Shown: positions 8,715 through 16,301 of the stretch, one piece after another | Numbering within the stretch: the stretch's first letter is position 1 | Layout of the letters: the number at the start of each line of letters is the position of its first letter | Source of the DNA: Bacillota bacterium | GTDB lineage: Bacteria > Bacillota > Limnochordia > Darwinibacteriales > DTU012 | DNA: 32,215 nt | Assembly (NCBI GenBank): GCA_012798795.1 | Contig: JAAZMN010000210.1 | Location: forward strand, 1 to 32,215 | Direction: 5' to 3' | Notes under the pieces: model-generated | What the model was told of the DNA's origin: nothing | Databases searched by the model: none | The model's input: the letters and a program-made list of their open reading frames with translations, nothing else | Position numbers and translations under genes: made by a program

Positions 8715-10202
8715 ATGCCAATACCACAGTATCAAAAACCTGTTAAATTTCAGATTGAGGCACCAAGAGCACTGCATCCGATTATTAAAGGAACGTTGAC
8801 AACGTTGTTTCGCAGTGTTGAATTTGATTCAGGGCGTAGGATTAGTATCATATCTCATGACTTGGCTCAGGGTATTTTCACTGCTGTTAAGCTTGAAGGC
8901 AGTGATTATGTATGGAAATATCTGGATCAAGAGATAAATAGTCTTTGTTATAATCGGAATGATCGGGAAAAACGAGTCAAAGAGCGTATACGACTCGGTA
9001 TTACGCGTGTTATCTGCCTGGAATACCAGATTCCTTTTAGCCCATGGGGAATATTAGTTGGAGTAAGACCAACCAAACTTGTCCACCGTTTAATAGACCG
9101 TAGTTTCAGCCTTGAACAGATTAAACACATTTTATCTGATGTCTATCATGTATCGCCTGCACGTCAAAAACTGCTTATCGATGTAGTTTTAAAGCAGCGG
9201 GACTTCTTTCTGTCAGATGTAAATAATCCGATAAGTATTTACGTTGGGATTCCATTTTGTCCGACTCGGTGTGATTACTGTTCTTTTGCCGCATATCCGT
9301 TAAAAACTCACGGACATTTATTACCCCAATTTTTACAAGCATTGAAAAAAGAGTTAATTTCACTAGGAAAGATGTTACAGGAGTTAGAGGTTAAGGTTCA
9401 GTCTGTTTATATAGGAGGCGGAACACCTACTACTATTAGAGGAGAAGATTTAGCTCTGCTTCTAATGATTTTAAACAAATATTTTTCTGCCAATGAGTGC
9501 CAAGAGTATACCATTGAAGCTGGCAGGCCTGAAACAATAACAGCAGATATTTTAAGAATGTTTAAGGATAATGGTGTACAGCGAATCTGTATTAATCCAC
9601 AAACTATGAATGATCATACATTGAGGTTAATTGGCCGGGCACATACTGCCCATCATATTCGCGAAGCTTTTGCTCTTACACGTAAAGCAGGGATTCCCAT
9701 TATTAATTCAGATTTAATTCTTGGATTACCCGGCGAAGATGTAAATGATTTTGAGTACAGTTTAGTGGAACTTGCCAAACTTAGACCGGATAATATTACT
9801 ATTCACAGCTTGGCTTTAAAACGTGCAAGTATATTCGGACAAACACCGAGCGAACTGGATATCCAGCAGCATCAAGGTAAAAAAATGGCCCTATTGGCGA
9901 AAAATTATATGGAAGAACTGGGTTTTGAACCCTATTATCTTTACCGACAGCGGTATACTTTGGGTGATTTAGAAAACATCGGCTATGGGAGAAGGGGCAC
10001 CGAATCCATATATAATATTCAAATGATGGAAGAAAGGCAGACTATAATAGGAATTGGTGGAGGAGCAATGACCAAGCTTGTCAATAATGACCTGAGTCTT
10101 GTTAGGCAGGCAAACCCTAAATGTCCCGCTACGTACAGCAATCAGATCGAGCAGATAATTGCTGCGAAAAAATACCAGATCAGACAGCACTTATCGGTTT
10201 GA
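8715..10202 (+). CDS. hemZ: HemZ-like radical SAM protein (coproporphyrinogen dehydrogenase family)
   Basis: 495 residues. The radical SAM cluster motif is CPTRCDYC (C182, C186, C189), followed by S-F rather than the extra cysteine of HemN; this CxxxCxxCxF form is shared by HemZ and HemW. GGG of the SAM-binding motif appears in YIGGGTPT, with the family stretches NPQTMND, DLILGLPGE and NIGYGRRGTES further on. The roughly 180-residue N-terminal extension before the radical SAM core is characteristic of HemZ of Bacillus and Clostridia. The family is annotated for oxygen-independent coproporphyrinogen oxidation, but the catalytic role of HemZ is less certain than that of HemN. AGGAG at 8701-8705 is 9 nt before the ATG. 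Confidence 0.88.
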   Translation: MPIPQYQKPVKFQIEAPRALHPIIKGTLTTLFRSVEFDSGRRISIISHDLAQGIFTAVKLEGSDYVWKYLDQEINSLCYNRNDREKRVKERIRLGITRVICLEYQIPFSPWGILVGVRPTKLVHRLIDRSFSLEQIKHILSDVYHVSPARQKLLIDVVLKQRDFFLSDVNNPISIYVGIPFCPTRCDYCSFAAYPLKTHGHLLPQFLQALKKELISLGKMLQELEVKVQSVYIGGGTPTTIRGEDLALLLMILNKYFSANECQEYTIEAGRPETITADILRMFKDNGVQRICINPQTMNDHTLRLIGRAHTAHHIREAFALTRKAGIPIINSDLILGLPGEDVNDFEYSLVELAKLRPDNITIHSLALKRASIFGQTPSELDIQQHQGKKMALLAKNYMEELGFEPYYLYRQRYTLGDLENIGYGRRGTESIYNIQMMEERQTIIGIGGGAMTKLVNNDLSLVRQANPKCPATYSNQIEQIIAAKKYQIRQHLSV

Positions 10203-10227
10203 CAGATCATAGACAATAAAGTACAAT
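10199..10227 (+). promoter_or_regulatory. Strong sigma-A-type promoter for the parvulin gene
   Basis: Perfect -35 TTGACA (10199-10204), a 17-nt spacer and -10 TACAAT (10222-10227); start point expected near 10234. The TGA stop of hemZ (10200-10202) lies inside the -35 box, so promoter and upstream coding region are fused. Confidence 0.75.
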
Positions 10228-10268
10228 AATCTTATGCACTTATAGAATACCAGAAGGGAATGGTACCA

Positions 10269-11792
10269 TTGATTAAGAAGTTTAGAGCAATGGCGAAACC
10301 GCTTATAATCATTATTTGTGTTGCTTTTGTTGGAGGAGCGTTATATCTTGGAGGTGCCTCGTTTTTTGGTCGCGGTAATCAGTCGGTCACTTATGCGGCT
10401 ATTGCTACTGTAAATGGCCAGCCTATCAATGAATATGATTTTATGAATGTTTATTATCAGCAAATAGAGTATTACCAATCAATGCTCGGGCAGTTAAATC
10501 GTCAAATGCTTGAGACAATTAGGTATAGTGCTTACGATAGATTAGTTGATAATATGCTGATTATCCAAGAAATTGAAGCACGTAATATAGAAGTACCAAA
10601 AGATGAAATTGAAGCAGAACTTGCCGATTTTAAAGAAGCATATTCACAGGAAGTTCTAGATCAATATGGTTATACTGATGATTACATTAAAGAATCCATA
10701 GCTGTTCAATTAAAGTATAACAAACTAATTTCAGAGATCTCAGGAACTATTGATGTGAGCGAACAAGCTGTTAAGGATATGTATGAGCAAGCACGCGCCA
10801 GTCATATTTTGGTGAAAGTAGACTCTGATGATGAACAAGCATGGGATGAAGCTAAGGAGCGTGCTGAATCTGTTCTTGCTGAGCTTGAACATACGGACTT
10901 TGCCGAATTGGCTAAGATGTATAGTGATGATTCAAGTGCGGAAAATGGCGGAGATATTGGATTCATCAAACGCGGTCAAACTGTGGCACCTTTCGAAGAG
11001 GCTGTTTTTAATATGGAAGTTGGCGAAGTCAGCGATTTAGTAAAATCAGAGTACGGATATCATATTATCATGGTAACCGATGTTAAGCGAGCTGAAGGTG
11101 AAGAATACGAATTAGCCAAAGAACAGTTGAGAGAAGAATTAGAGACTGAACAGCGGTATAAACAGTTTGCAAACTGGCTTACTGAACAGAAAGAACAAGC
11201 TGAAATTGTGATTATAGATCCTAAACTCATTGCGTTTAATCATGTGGTAAACGGTGAATTAGAGGAAGCAATTGCAGCTTATAGAGATGCTGTTGAAGAA
11301 GAACCTGATAATGGATATTTATATGCCTCAATGGGTAATGTCTATTCCGAGCTGGGCCAATTAGATAATGCTGTTGAATCCTACGAACAAGCTGTAGAAA
11401 AACAAGCTAATGATGGTGAACTATTCTTTATATTAGCTGCATTATATCAAGAACAAGAACAGATAGACCAAGCTGTGGAGGCTTATTTAAAAGCTTCAGA
11501 ATTGATGCCCTATGATTTTTATGCTCAATATACCATTTATGTAACATTAACCGATCTTGGTGCAGAAGAAGAGGCTGAAGTAGTAAATCAAAGAATTGCT
11601 GAAATTGAAAAAATGTATGCTGAAGCCCAAGAAGCTCAAGAAGCTCAAGACGAACAAGAAACTGCAGAAGAGGCAGACGACAGCCTAATTGAAGTTGAAT
11701 CAGGCTCTGAAAATGATACTAACGATACGAATGAAAGCGACATGGAAACCGAAAATGCATCAGTCGAAGCAGTTGAAGAAGAAACTGAGTAA
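10269..11792 (+). CDS. Membrane-anchored parvulin-type foldase (PrsA/SurA-like) with TPRs and acidic tail
   Basis: About 507 residues. An N-terminal uncleaved-looking membrane anchor (PLIIIICVAFVGGALYLGGA) without a convincing lipobox is followed by a SurA_N-like helical region (about 45-170). A parvulin peptidyl-prolyl isomerase domain then begins at ASHILVKV and shows GGDIGFIKRG and EYGYHII (about 175-275). Two to three TPR-like repeats (about 320-415) and a low-complexity Glu/Asp-rich tail (last 55 residues) finish the protein. It probably acts outside the membrane, folding exported proteins. Start choice: AAGGGA (10254-10259) touches the ATG at 10260 but is 9 nt from the TTG at 10269, so I prefer the TTG. 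It has its own promoter and terminator and is likely monocistronic. Fusion of parvulin with TPRs is less usual than plain PrsA. Confidence 0.85.
   Translation: MIKKFRAMAKPLIIIICVAFVGGALYLGGASFFGRGNQSVTYAAIATVNGQPINEYDFMNVYYQQIEYYQSMLGQLNRQMLETIRYSAYDRLVDNMLIIQEIEARNIEVPKDEIEAELADFKEAYSQEVLDQYGYTDDYIKESIAVQLKYNKLISEISGTIDVSEQAVKDMYEQARASHILVKVDSDDEQAWDEAKERAESVLAELEHTDFAELAKMYSDDSSAENGGDIGFIKRGQTVAPFEEAVFNMEVGEVSDLVKSEYGYHIIMVTDVKRAEGEEYELAKEQLREELETEQRYKQFANWLTEQKEQAEIVIIDPKLIAFNHVVNGELEEAIAAYRDAVEEEPDNGYLYASMGNVYSELGQLDNAVESYEQAVEKQANDGELFFILAALYQEQEQIDQAVEAYLKASELMPYDFYAQYTIYVTLTDLGAEEEAEVVNQRIAEIEKMYAEAQEAQEAQDEQETAEEADDSLIEVESGSENDTNDTNESDMETENASVEAVEEETE
11622..11648. repeat. Three tandem 9-bp units encoding (EAQ)3
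   Basis: GAAGCCCAA, GAAGCTCAA and GAAGCTCAA lie in tandem in the acidic tail of the parvulin protein, encoding EAQEAQEAQ. The unit length is a multiple of three, so copy-number change would keep frame. It looks like a slippage-derived low-complexity linker. Confidence 0.75.
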
Positions 11793-11818
11793 GATTAGAG
11801 AAAAGAAATTTTACTGAG

Positions 11819-11848
11819 CGAGTGGTGGTTTCCACCACTCGTTTATTA
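11819..11848 (+). terminator. Terminator between the parvulin gene and hisS
   Basis: CGAGTGGTGG (11819-11828) and CCACCACTCG (11832-11841) form a perfect 10-bp GC-rich stem with a TTT loop, followed by TTTATTAT. It lies 26 nt after the parvulin stop. The T run is interrupted, so some read-through into hisS-aspS is possible, and I see no convincing promoter between it and hisS. Confidence 0.75.
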
Positions 11849-11889
11849 TCAGGTATTTGCTTTTTCTTAGGCGTGCTAGGAGGTATATG

Positions 11890-13167
11890 ATGAAGGTAAG
11901 GCGACCGCGCGGCACCAATGACATTTTACCGGCGGAAACAAGTAATTGGCAGTTAATAGAGGCTAAAATACGTGAAATATGCTATCGGTTTGGATATCAG
12001 GAAATTAGAACGCCCATATTTGAGCACACCGAATTGTTTCAACGCGGTATAGGAGAAACTACAGATATAGTGGAAAAAGAAATGTATACTTTTTTAGATC
12101 GGGGTAGGCGAAGTATAACCTTGCGTCCTGAAGGTACTGCTTCAGTGGTGCGTGCGTTTATTGAAAATAAACTTTATGCTGCTCCTTTACCTGCAAAATT
12201 GTATTATTTAGGACCGATGTTTCGCTATGAAAAACCACAAGCCGGTAGATACCGTCAATTTTACCAATTCGGTGTGGAAGCAATCGGAAGTCTCGATCCG
12301 GTATTAGATGTGGAAATGATTATGTTACCGATTGAACTGTACAAAGAATGTGGGTTGTCTAATTTTGATGTACATATTAATAGTTTGGGATGTCCTGAGT
12401 GTCGGCCGCAGTACCGACAAGCTTTACAAGAACGGTTCATGCAGATAAAGGATAGATTTTGTAAAAACTGTCAAGCACGAATTACCCGTAATCCATTGAG
12501 AGTGCTGGACTGCAAATCCACAAAATGTCAAGAATTGGCAGAGGGGATTCCGTTGATTACTGAGTATCTTTGCCAAGAGTGCAGGACTCACTTTGAACAG
12601 GTGATTGAATATCTTAATCAGCTGAATATGGATTATGTTCTTGATCCAAAATTGGTAAGAGGGTTTGATTATTATACAAAAACGGTTTTTGAGATAATTG
12701 TACCGACTTTAGGAGCTCAAAATGCTATCGGTGGCGGTGGGCGTTATGACGGTTTGGTAGAGGAGATTGGGGGAGAGTCATTACCTGCAGTAGGTTTTGC
12801 AGTAGGTTTAGATCGATTAATGTTATCTCTTAATCAACAAGACGCTAGCGTATTTCCGCAGATTAATCCTGAAGTCTATATTGCTCATTTTGGTGGTGCT
12901 ACCAAAAAAATGGCGGTTAGTCTAATTAATGAATTGCGTAAAACAGGATTATGGATAGAAATGGATTATTTGGATAGAAGCTTGCGAGCCCAAATGAAAT
13001 CTGCCGATAGATTAAACTGTAATTGGGTAATTATTATTGGTGAAGATGAATTGGCTGCGAATGCGGTTAAGATTCGTCGGATGGATACAGGCAGTGAAGA
13101 TGAAGTCGGTATGGATGCTGTAATTGAATATTTAATGAAACATAGAGAGGAGAACAGCAATAAATGA
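11890..13167 (+). CDS. hisS: Histidyl-tRNA synthetase
   Basis: Class II synthetase, charges tRNA-His. 425 residues with the family N-terminus ([11 protein letters not shown]), motif 2 region ([13 protein letters not shown] and [17 protein letters not shown]), the histidine-specific [14 protein letters not shown] and [15 protein letters not shown], motif 3 ([12 protein letters not shown]) and a C-terminal anticodon-binding domain. A pair of CxxC-type motifs lies in the insertion region (CPEC, CKNC, CQEC). TAGGAGG (11877-11883) favours the ATG at 11890 (6 nt) over the adjacent ATG at 11887; the frame is open further upstream, but that sequence contains the ribosome binding site. It overlaps aspS by 4 nt (ATGA). 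The leader is too short for a T-box. Confidence 0.96.
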   Translation: MKVRRPRGTNDILPAETSNWQLIEAKIREICYRFGYQEIRTPIFEHTELFQRGIGETTDIVEKEMYTFLDRGRRSITLRPEGTASVVRAFIENKLYAAPLPAKLYYLGPMFRYEKPQAGRYRQFYQFGVEAIGSLDPVLDVEMIMLPIELYKECGLSNFDVHINSLGCPECRPQYRQALQERFMQIKDRFCKNCQARITRNPLRVLDCKSTKCQELAEGIPLITEYLCQECRTHFEQVIEYLNQLNMDYVLDPKLVRGFDYYTKTVFEIIVPTLGAQNAIGGGGRYDGLVEEIGGESLPAVGFAVGLDRLMLSLNQQDASVFPQINPEVYIAHFGGATKKMAVSLINELRKTGLWIEMDYLDRSLRAQMKSADRLNCNWVIIIGEDELAANAVKIRRMDTGSEDEVGMDAVIEYLMKHREENSNK

Positions 13168-14927
13168 GCTGGAAAAGGACACATAGTTGTCAGCGGTTAA
13201 ACTTAGAGCTGGTAGGAGAAAAAGTAACACTCAATGGTTGGGTGAATCGCCGCCGCGATCTTGGAGGTCTGATCTTTATTGATCTGCGCGATCGTTCCGG
13301 TTTGGTTCAAATTGTTTTCAATCCTGAAGTGCTCTCTTCTGAACAGTATAATACTGCTGAATCTCTGAGACAAGAGTATGTTATTTCGGTTACAGGAACC
13401 GTTCAACCACGACCAGAAGGTCAAGTTAATAGTGAATTAGCCAGCGGTGCCATTGAAGTTCAGGTAAATGCGCTCAAAATTTTATCTGGATCAAAAACTC
13501 CACCGTTTCATATTGATAAAACTGTAGATGTAGATGATAGTCTACTGCTGAAATATCGTTATTTGGATTTACGCCATAAACATCTACAGAAAGCACTTGA
13601 AACAAGACATAGAGTTAGTCATATTGTCAGAAATTTTCTTAATGATCACGGTTTTTTAGAGATAGAGACACCGATGTTAACAAGGTCAACTCCTGAAGGA
13701 GCACGTGATTATGTGGTTCCCAGCCGCATACATCCGGGGAAATTTTATGCACTACCGCAGTCACCTCAAATTTTCAAGCAGTTATTAATGATTGCTGGAT
13801 TCGAGCGGTATTTTCAGATGGCTCGTTGTTTCAGAGATGAAGATTTAAGAGCGGATCGTCAGCCTGAGTTTACACAGATAGATGTAGAGATGTCATTTGT
13901 TGATGCCGATGATGTAATGCAGATCATGGAAGAGATGGTTATTAAAGTATTTAAAGAAATTACCGGCAAAGACATTTCCACTCCTATTCCTCGATTAAGC
14001 TATGAACAAGCAATGCTCCGTTATGGCAGCGATCGTCCTGATACACGTTTTGGGTTGGAAATTGTTGGTTTGAGTGACATACTAAAAAACACTGGATTTA
14101 AAGTTTTTTCAAATATAATTGCCGAAGGCGGTGTGGTTTGCGGCATTAATGCAAAGGGATGCGGTGCAGACTTTTCCCGCAGAGAAATCGATCAATTAGT
14201 AGAGAAAGCTAATGAATTCGGGGCTAAGGGATTGGTTTGGATTAATATAGCCGATACCATTAAATCACCGATTATTAAGTTTTTAAGTGAGCAAGAAATT
14301 ACTGCAATCTGCAGTAAAATGGGAGCTGAGTCAGGAGATTTTATTCTATTGGTGGCTGATTCTAAAGAGAAAGCAGCAGATGTATTAGGCAGACTGCGGC
14401 TGCATTTAGGAGGCAAGTTAAACTTAATAGACGATAATAAGTTTAACTTTTTATGGGTGATTGATTGGCCCTTATACGAGTACAACGAGGATGAGGGGCG
14501 TTATACGGCAGCACATCATCCGTTTACAGCCCCTCATGATGATGATTTGGATTTGATGGATACAGACCCGAGTAAAGTACGTGCTAAAGCATATGATTTA
14601 GTGCTTAATGGAGTTGAACTCGGTGGCGGTAGTATTCGTATATCTCAAAGAGAAGTGCAGGAGCGAATGTTTAAATCACTAGGATTTACATCGGAAGAAG
14701 CTGAAGAGAAATTCGGATTTCTCATGGAAGCTTTCGAATATGGTACGCCTCCGCATGGAGGAATTGCATTGGGATTAGATCGATTAGTGATGCTGTTGAC
14801 TGGCTCCAGCTCTATTCGAGACGTAATTGCATTTCCCAAAACTACCAGTGCTCTTGATTTAATGACAGGTGCCCCGGCGTCAGTATCAGATGAACAATTA
14901 ACAGAGTTAAAGATCAAATTAAGCTAG
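13164..14927 (+). CDS. aspS: Aspartyl-tRNA synthetase, bacterial type
   Basis: Class II synthetase, charges tRNA-Asp. 587 residues: N-terminal OB-fold anticodon domain ([19 protein letters not shown]), catalytic core with [32 protein letters not shown] and [19 protein letters not shown], the bacterial GAD insertion (about 300-410) and motif 3 ([13 protein letters not shown]). The residue after RRRD in the anticodon domain is Leu33, as in discriminating AspRS. Its ATG overlaps the hisS stop by 4 nt, with GAGGAG about 11 nt upstream, so the two are translationally coupled, as in many Firmicutes. Its TAG shares CTAG (14924-14927) with the stop of the convergent small gene. Confidence 0.96.
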   Translation: MSWKRTHSCQRLNLELVGEKVTLNGWVNRRRDLGGLIFIDLRDRSGLVQIVFNPEVLSSEQYNTAESLRQEYVISVTGTVQPRPEGQVNSELASGAIEVQVNALKILSGSKTPPFHIDKTVDVDDSLLLKYRYLDLRHKHLQKALETRHRVSHIVRNFLNDHGFLEIETPMLTRSTPEGARDYVVPSRIHPGKFYALPQSPQIFKQLLMIAGFERYFQMARCFRDEDLRADRQPEFTQIDVEMSFVDADDVMQIMEEMVIKVFKEITGKDISTPIPRLSYEQAMLRYGSDRPDTRFGLEIVGLSDILKNTGFKVFSNIIAEGGVVCGINAKGCGADFSRREIDQLVEKANEFGAKGLVWINIADTIKSPIIKFLSEQEITAICSKMGAESGDFILLVADSKEKAADVLGRLRLHLGGKLNLIDDNKFNFLWVIDWPLYEYNEDEGRYTAAHHPFTAPHDDDLDLMDTDPSKVRAKAYDLVLNGVELGGGSIRISQREVQERMFKSLGFTSEEAEEKFGFLMEAFEYGTPPHGGIALGLDRLVMLLTGSSSIRDVIAFPKTTSALDLMTGAPASVSDEQLTELKIKLS

Positions 14928-15178
14928 AGGTTGAGTTTCTTGGCAATATCATGGACAATGTTAGCACCTCTTGATATAATAATTCCGGTGAGTATATAGT
15001 CTACGGTCATGAATTTCAGCGGGATACCAAGTGCACTAAAAATACCTACACAAGTCAGCCAAGAAAGCATGATTCCTATTAGACCTGCAGCAGTTGTAAT
15101 ATAATTTTTATCAAGGTTGGGAATTAATGTTTTTACGAGATTAGTGATAACTTCTGCTAATACAGCAAGTATCAACAC
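14924..15178 (-). CDS. Small holin-like integral membrane protein, possibly extended at its N-terminus
   Basis: 84 residues from a GTG start, about half hydrophobic: an N-terminal helix ([19 protein letters not shown]), a central membrane helix (about 30-52) and a third segment (about 58-72) ending in [17 protein letters not shown]. The pattern of a short hydrophobic protein with G-x-x-I-S-R-G-A-N and a basic tail resembles small putative holins of Clostridia; the function is unknown. The strong ribosome binding site AAGGAGG (complement of 15210-15216) is 31 nt before this GTG. It lies 7 nt before an in-frame ATC at 15202-15200, which would give eight more residues. No ATG exists in that interval. 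It is tail-to-tail with aspS and divergent from the 6S RNA gene. Confidence 0.7.
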   Translation of the reverse strand: MLILAVLAEVITNLVKTLIPNLDKNYITTAAGLIGIMLSWLTCVGIFSALGIPLKFMTVDYILTGIIISRGANIVHDIAKKLNL

Positions 15179-15209
15179 CTTTTGCAGTATTAATGTTTCG
15201 ATAGTAATA

Positions 15210-15216
15210 CCTCCTT
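15210..15216 (-). promoter_or_regulatory. Consensus ribosome binding site of the small membrane protein
   Basis: AAGGAGG on the minus strand. Ideal spacing (7 nt) leads to an ATC codon at 15202-15200, in frame with the small membrane protein. The first conventional start (GTG at 15178) is 31 nt away. This suggests a non-AUG start or a mutated start codon. Confidence 0.6.
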
Positions 15217-15299
15217 TTTATGATTTTGGTAAAGTGTATGAGCTGTCATTTAAATTTAGTACATTTCTAATTTGGGATAAAAATGGATTTTACATTTAG

Positions 15300-15328
15300 T
15301 TGCACATTTGCAGTTTTTATGTTAAGAT
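15300..15328 (+). promoter_or_regulatory. Promoter of the 6S RNA gene
   Basis: -35 TTGCAC (15300-15305), a 17-nt spacer and -10 TAAGAT (15323-15328); start point expected near 15335, just before the closing stem of the 6S RNA. The sequence from 15203 to 15299 otherwise shows only the ribosome binding site of the divergent small gene and AT-rich spacer. Confidence 0.7.
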
Positions 15329-15335
15329 TAAATTA

Positions 15336-15523
15336 AATCGAGCCCTGCTGTGTTCGGGATGATTGTCGGCTTCGTTATGAGCCAACACCATAACAAAGGG
15401 AATTCGGCTCTAACGGTGGAGTACACGCCTGTTAAAACTGGACGTATGAATTCGTTAGGAGAATACCCACCTGCTGAGAGCAGGTTCATTCAAGCCGACA
15501 GAACGACATAGTGGGGAAAGGTG
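15336..15523 (+). ncRNA. ssrS: 6S RNA (RNA polymerase-binding regulatory RNA)
   Basis: About 190 nt of non-coding sequence with the 6S architecture. The closing stem pairs CCCTGCTGTG (15343-15352) with CATAGTGGGG (15507-15516), continuing with TTC (15353-15355) and GAA (15501-15503) across a small bulge. Then TGTCGGCTT (15364-15372) pairs perfectly with AAGCCGACA (15492-15500). These enclose a large, weakly paired interior with a terminal hairpin (CCTGCT-GAG-AGCAGG at 15471-15485). The GCCCTGCTGTGTTCG start resembles Firmicutes 6S RNA. As I recall, 6S-1 RNA (bsrA) of Bacillus subtilis also lies between aspS and tcdA (yrvM). The RNA mimics an open promoter and holds the housekeeping RNA polymerase. 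Ends are approximate: the primary transcript probably runs into the terminator at 15529. Confidence 0.88.
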
Positions 15524-15528
15524 TATTG

Positions 15529-15555
15529 AAGCCTCCTACTTTTAGGAGGTTTTTC
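15529..15555 (+). terminator. Intrinsic terminator of the 6S RNA gene
   Basis: CCTCCTA (15532-15538) and TAGGAGG (15543-15549) form a perfect 7-bp stem with a 4-nt loop, extended by GU and AU pairs, and followed by TTTTT. It lies about 13 nt after the 6S closing stem. Its 3' arm contains AGGAGG, but this is too far from the tcdA start to act as its ribosome binding site. Confidence 0.85.
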
Positions 15556-15576
15556 TTATAGAAGGGTGCGAATAGA

Positions 15577-16296
15577 ATGAGGTTTTGCAGAACGGAATTG
15601 ATTATCGGTAATGATGGAATACGCTGCTTAGCTCAGGCAACTGTCGGAGTTTTTGGGCTTGGCGGAGTTGGTTCGGCAGCTGCAGAAGCATTAGCACGCA
15701 GCGGAATAGGCAGGCTAATTCTAGTTGATTATGATGATGTGAGCCGTACTGATATTAACCGTCAGTTAATTGCGTTCGAGTCTACATTAGATAGATCCAA
15801 AGTTGATGTAATGCAGAATAGAATCAAAGATATTAATCCTGACTGTGATGTTGTTGGAATCAAGGAATACTATAAAGCTGAAAATGCGGATAAGTTTTTG
15901 GCTCATGGTTTTGATTATGTAGTAGATGCCATCGACACATTACCAGCTAAAATTGATTTGATGGCAAGATGTTATCATGAAGGAATACGCATTATATCAG
16001 CGATGGGGGCAGGAAATAAACTGGATCCGACTAAGCTAACAGTAGCAGATATTTCTAAAACACATACCTGCCCGTTGGCACGAAAAGTTCGTTTAGAACT
16101 GCGAAAACGCCGGATAGAAAATGGGATTAAAACTGTATTTTCCAGTGAACAACCTACATATAAGAAAATAATAGAGAATGATAATTCCATGGAAGGGCGT
16201 CGTTTTATCCCGGGTTCAACAGCTTTTGTTCCGCCTGTATCAGGTTATATCATGGCCAGTGTGGTTGTAAGAGATATATTAGAAACTAAGAGGTGA
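15577..16296 (+). CDS. tcdA: tRNA threonylcarbamoyladenosine dehydratase (TcdA/CsdL), ThiF/E1-like
   Basis: 239 residues. Catalyses ATP-dependent cyclisation of t6A37 in tRNA to ct6A. The E1-like fold shows the family start RFCRTELIIGNDGI, the nucleotide-binding GLGGVGS (27-33), the acidic end of the second strand (VDYDD, 50-54) and the TDINRQ motif (58-63). DAIDTLPAK and CPLARKVRLELRKR are typical of TcdA rather than ThiF or MoeB, and the four zinc-binding cysteines of MoeB/ThiF are absent. GAAGGGTG is about 8 nt before the ATG. It lies 5 nt before rarA, with which it forms a probable operon, in the order known from Bacillus (yrvM-yrvN). Confidence 0.93.
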   Translation: MRFCRTELIIGNDGIRCLAQATVGVFGLGGVGSAAAEALARSGIGRLILVDYDDVSRTDINRQLIAFESTLDRSKVDVMQNRIKDINPDCDVVGIKEYYKAENADKFLAHGFDYVVDAIDTLPAKIDLMARCYHEGIRIISAMGAGNKLDPTKLTVADISKTHTCPLARKVRLELRKRRIENGIKTVFSSEQPTYKKIIENDNSMEGRRFIPGSTAFVPPVSGYIMASVVVRDILETKR

Positions 16297-16301
16297 GATA
16301 G

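Noticed and set aside
11793-11889. Possible T-box or amino-acid-responsive leader before hisS-aspS
   Set aside because: The gap is under 100 nt and holds one simple terminator hairpin. There is no T-box sequence (TGGNACCGCG type) and no room for the specifier stem.
15117-15299. 60-residue + strand frame crossing the small membrane gene and the 6S promoter region
   Set aside because: It has no ribosome binding site, overlaps a better-supported gene on the other strand, and its translation has no recognisable features.
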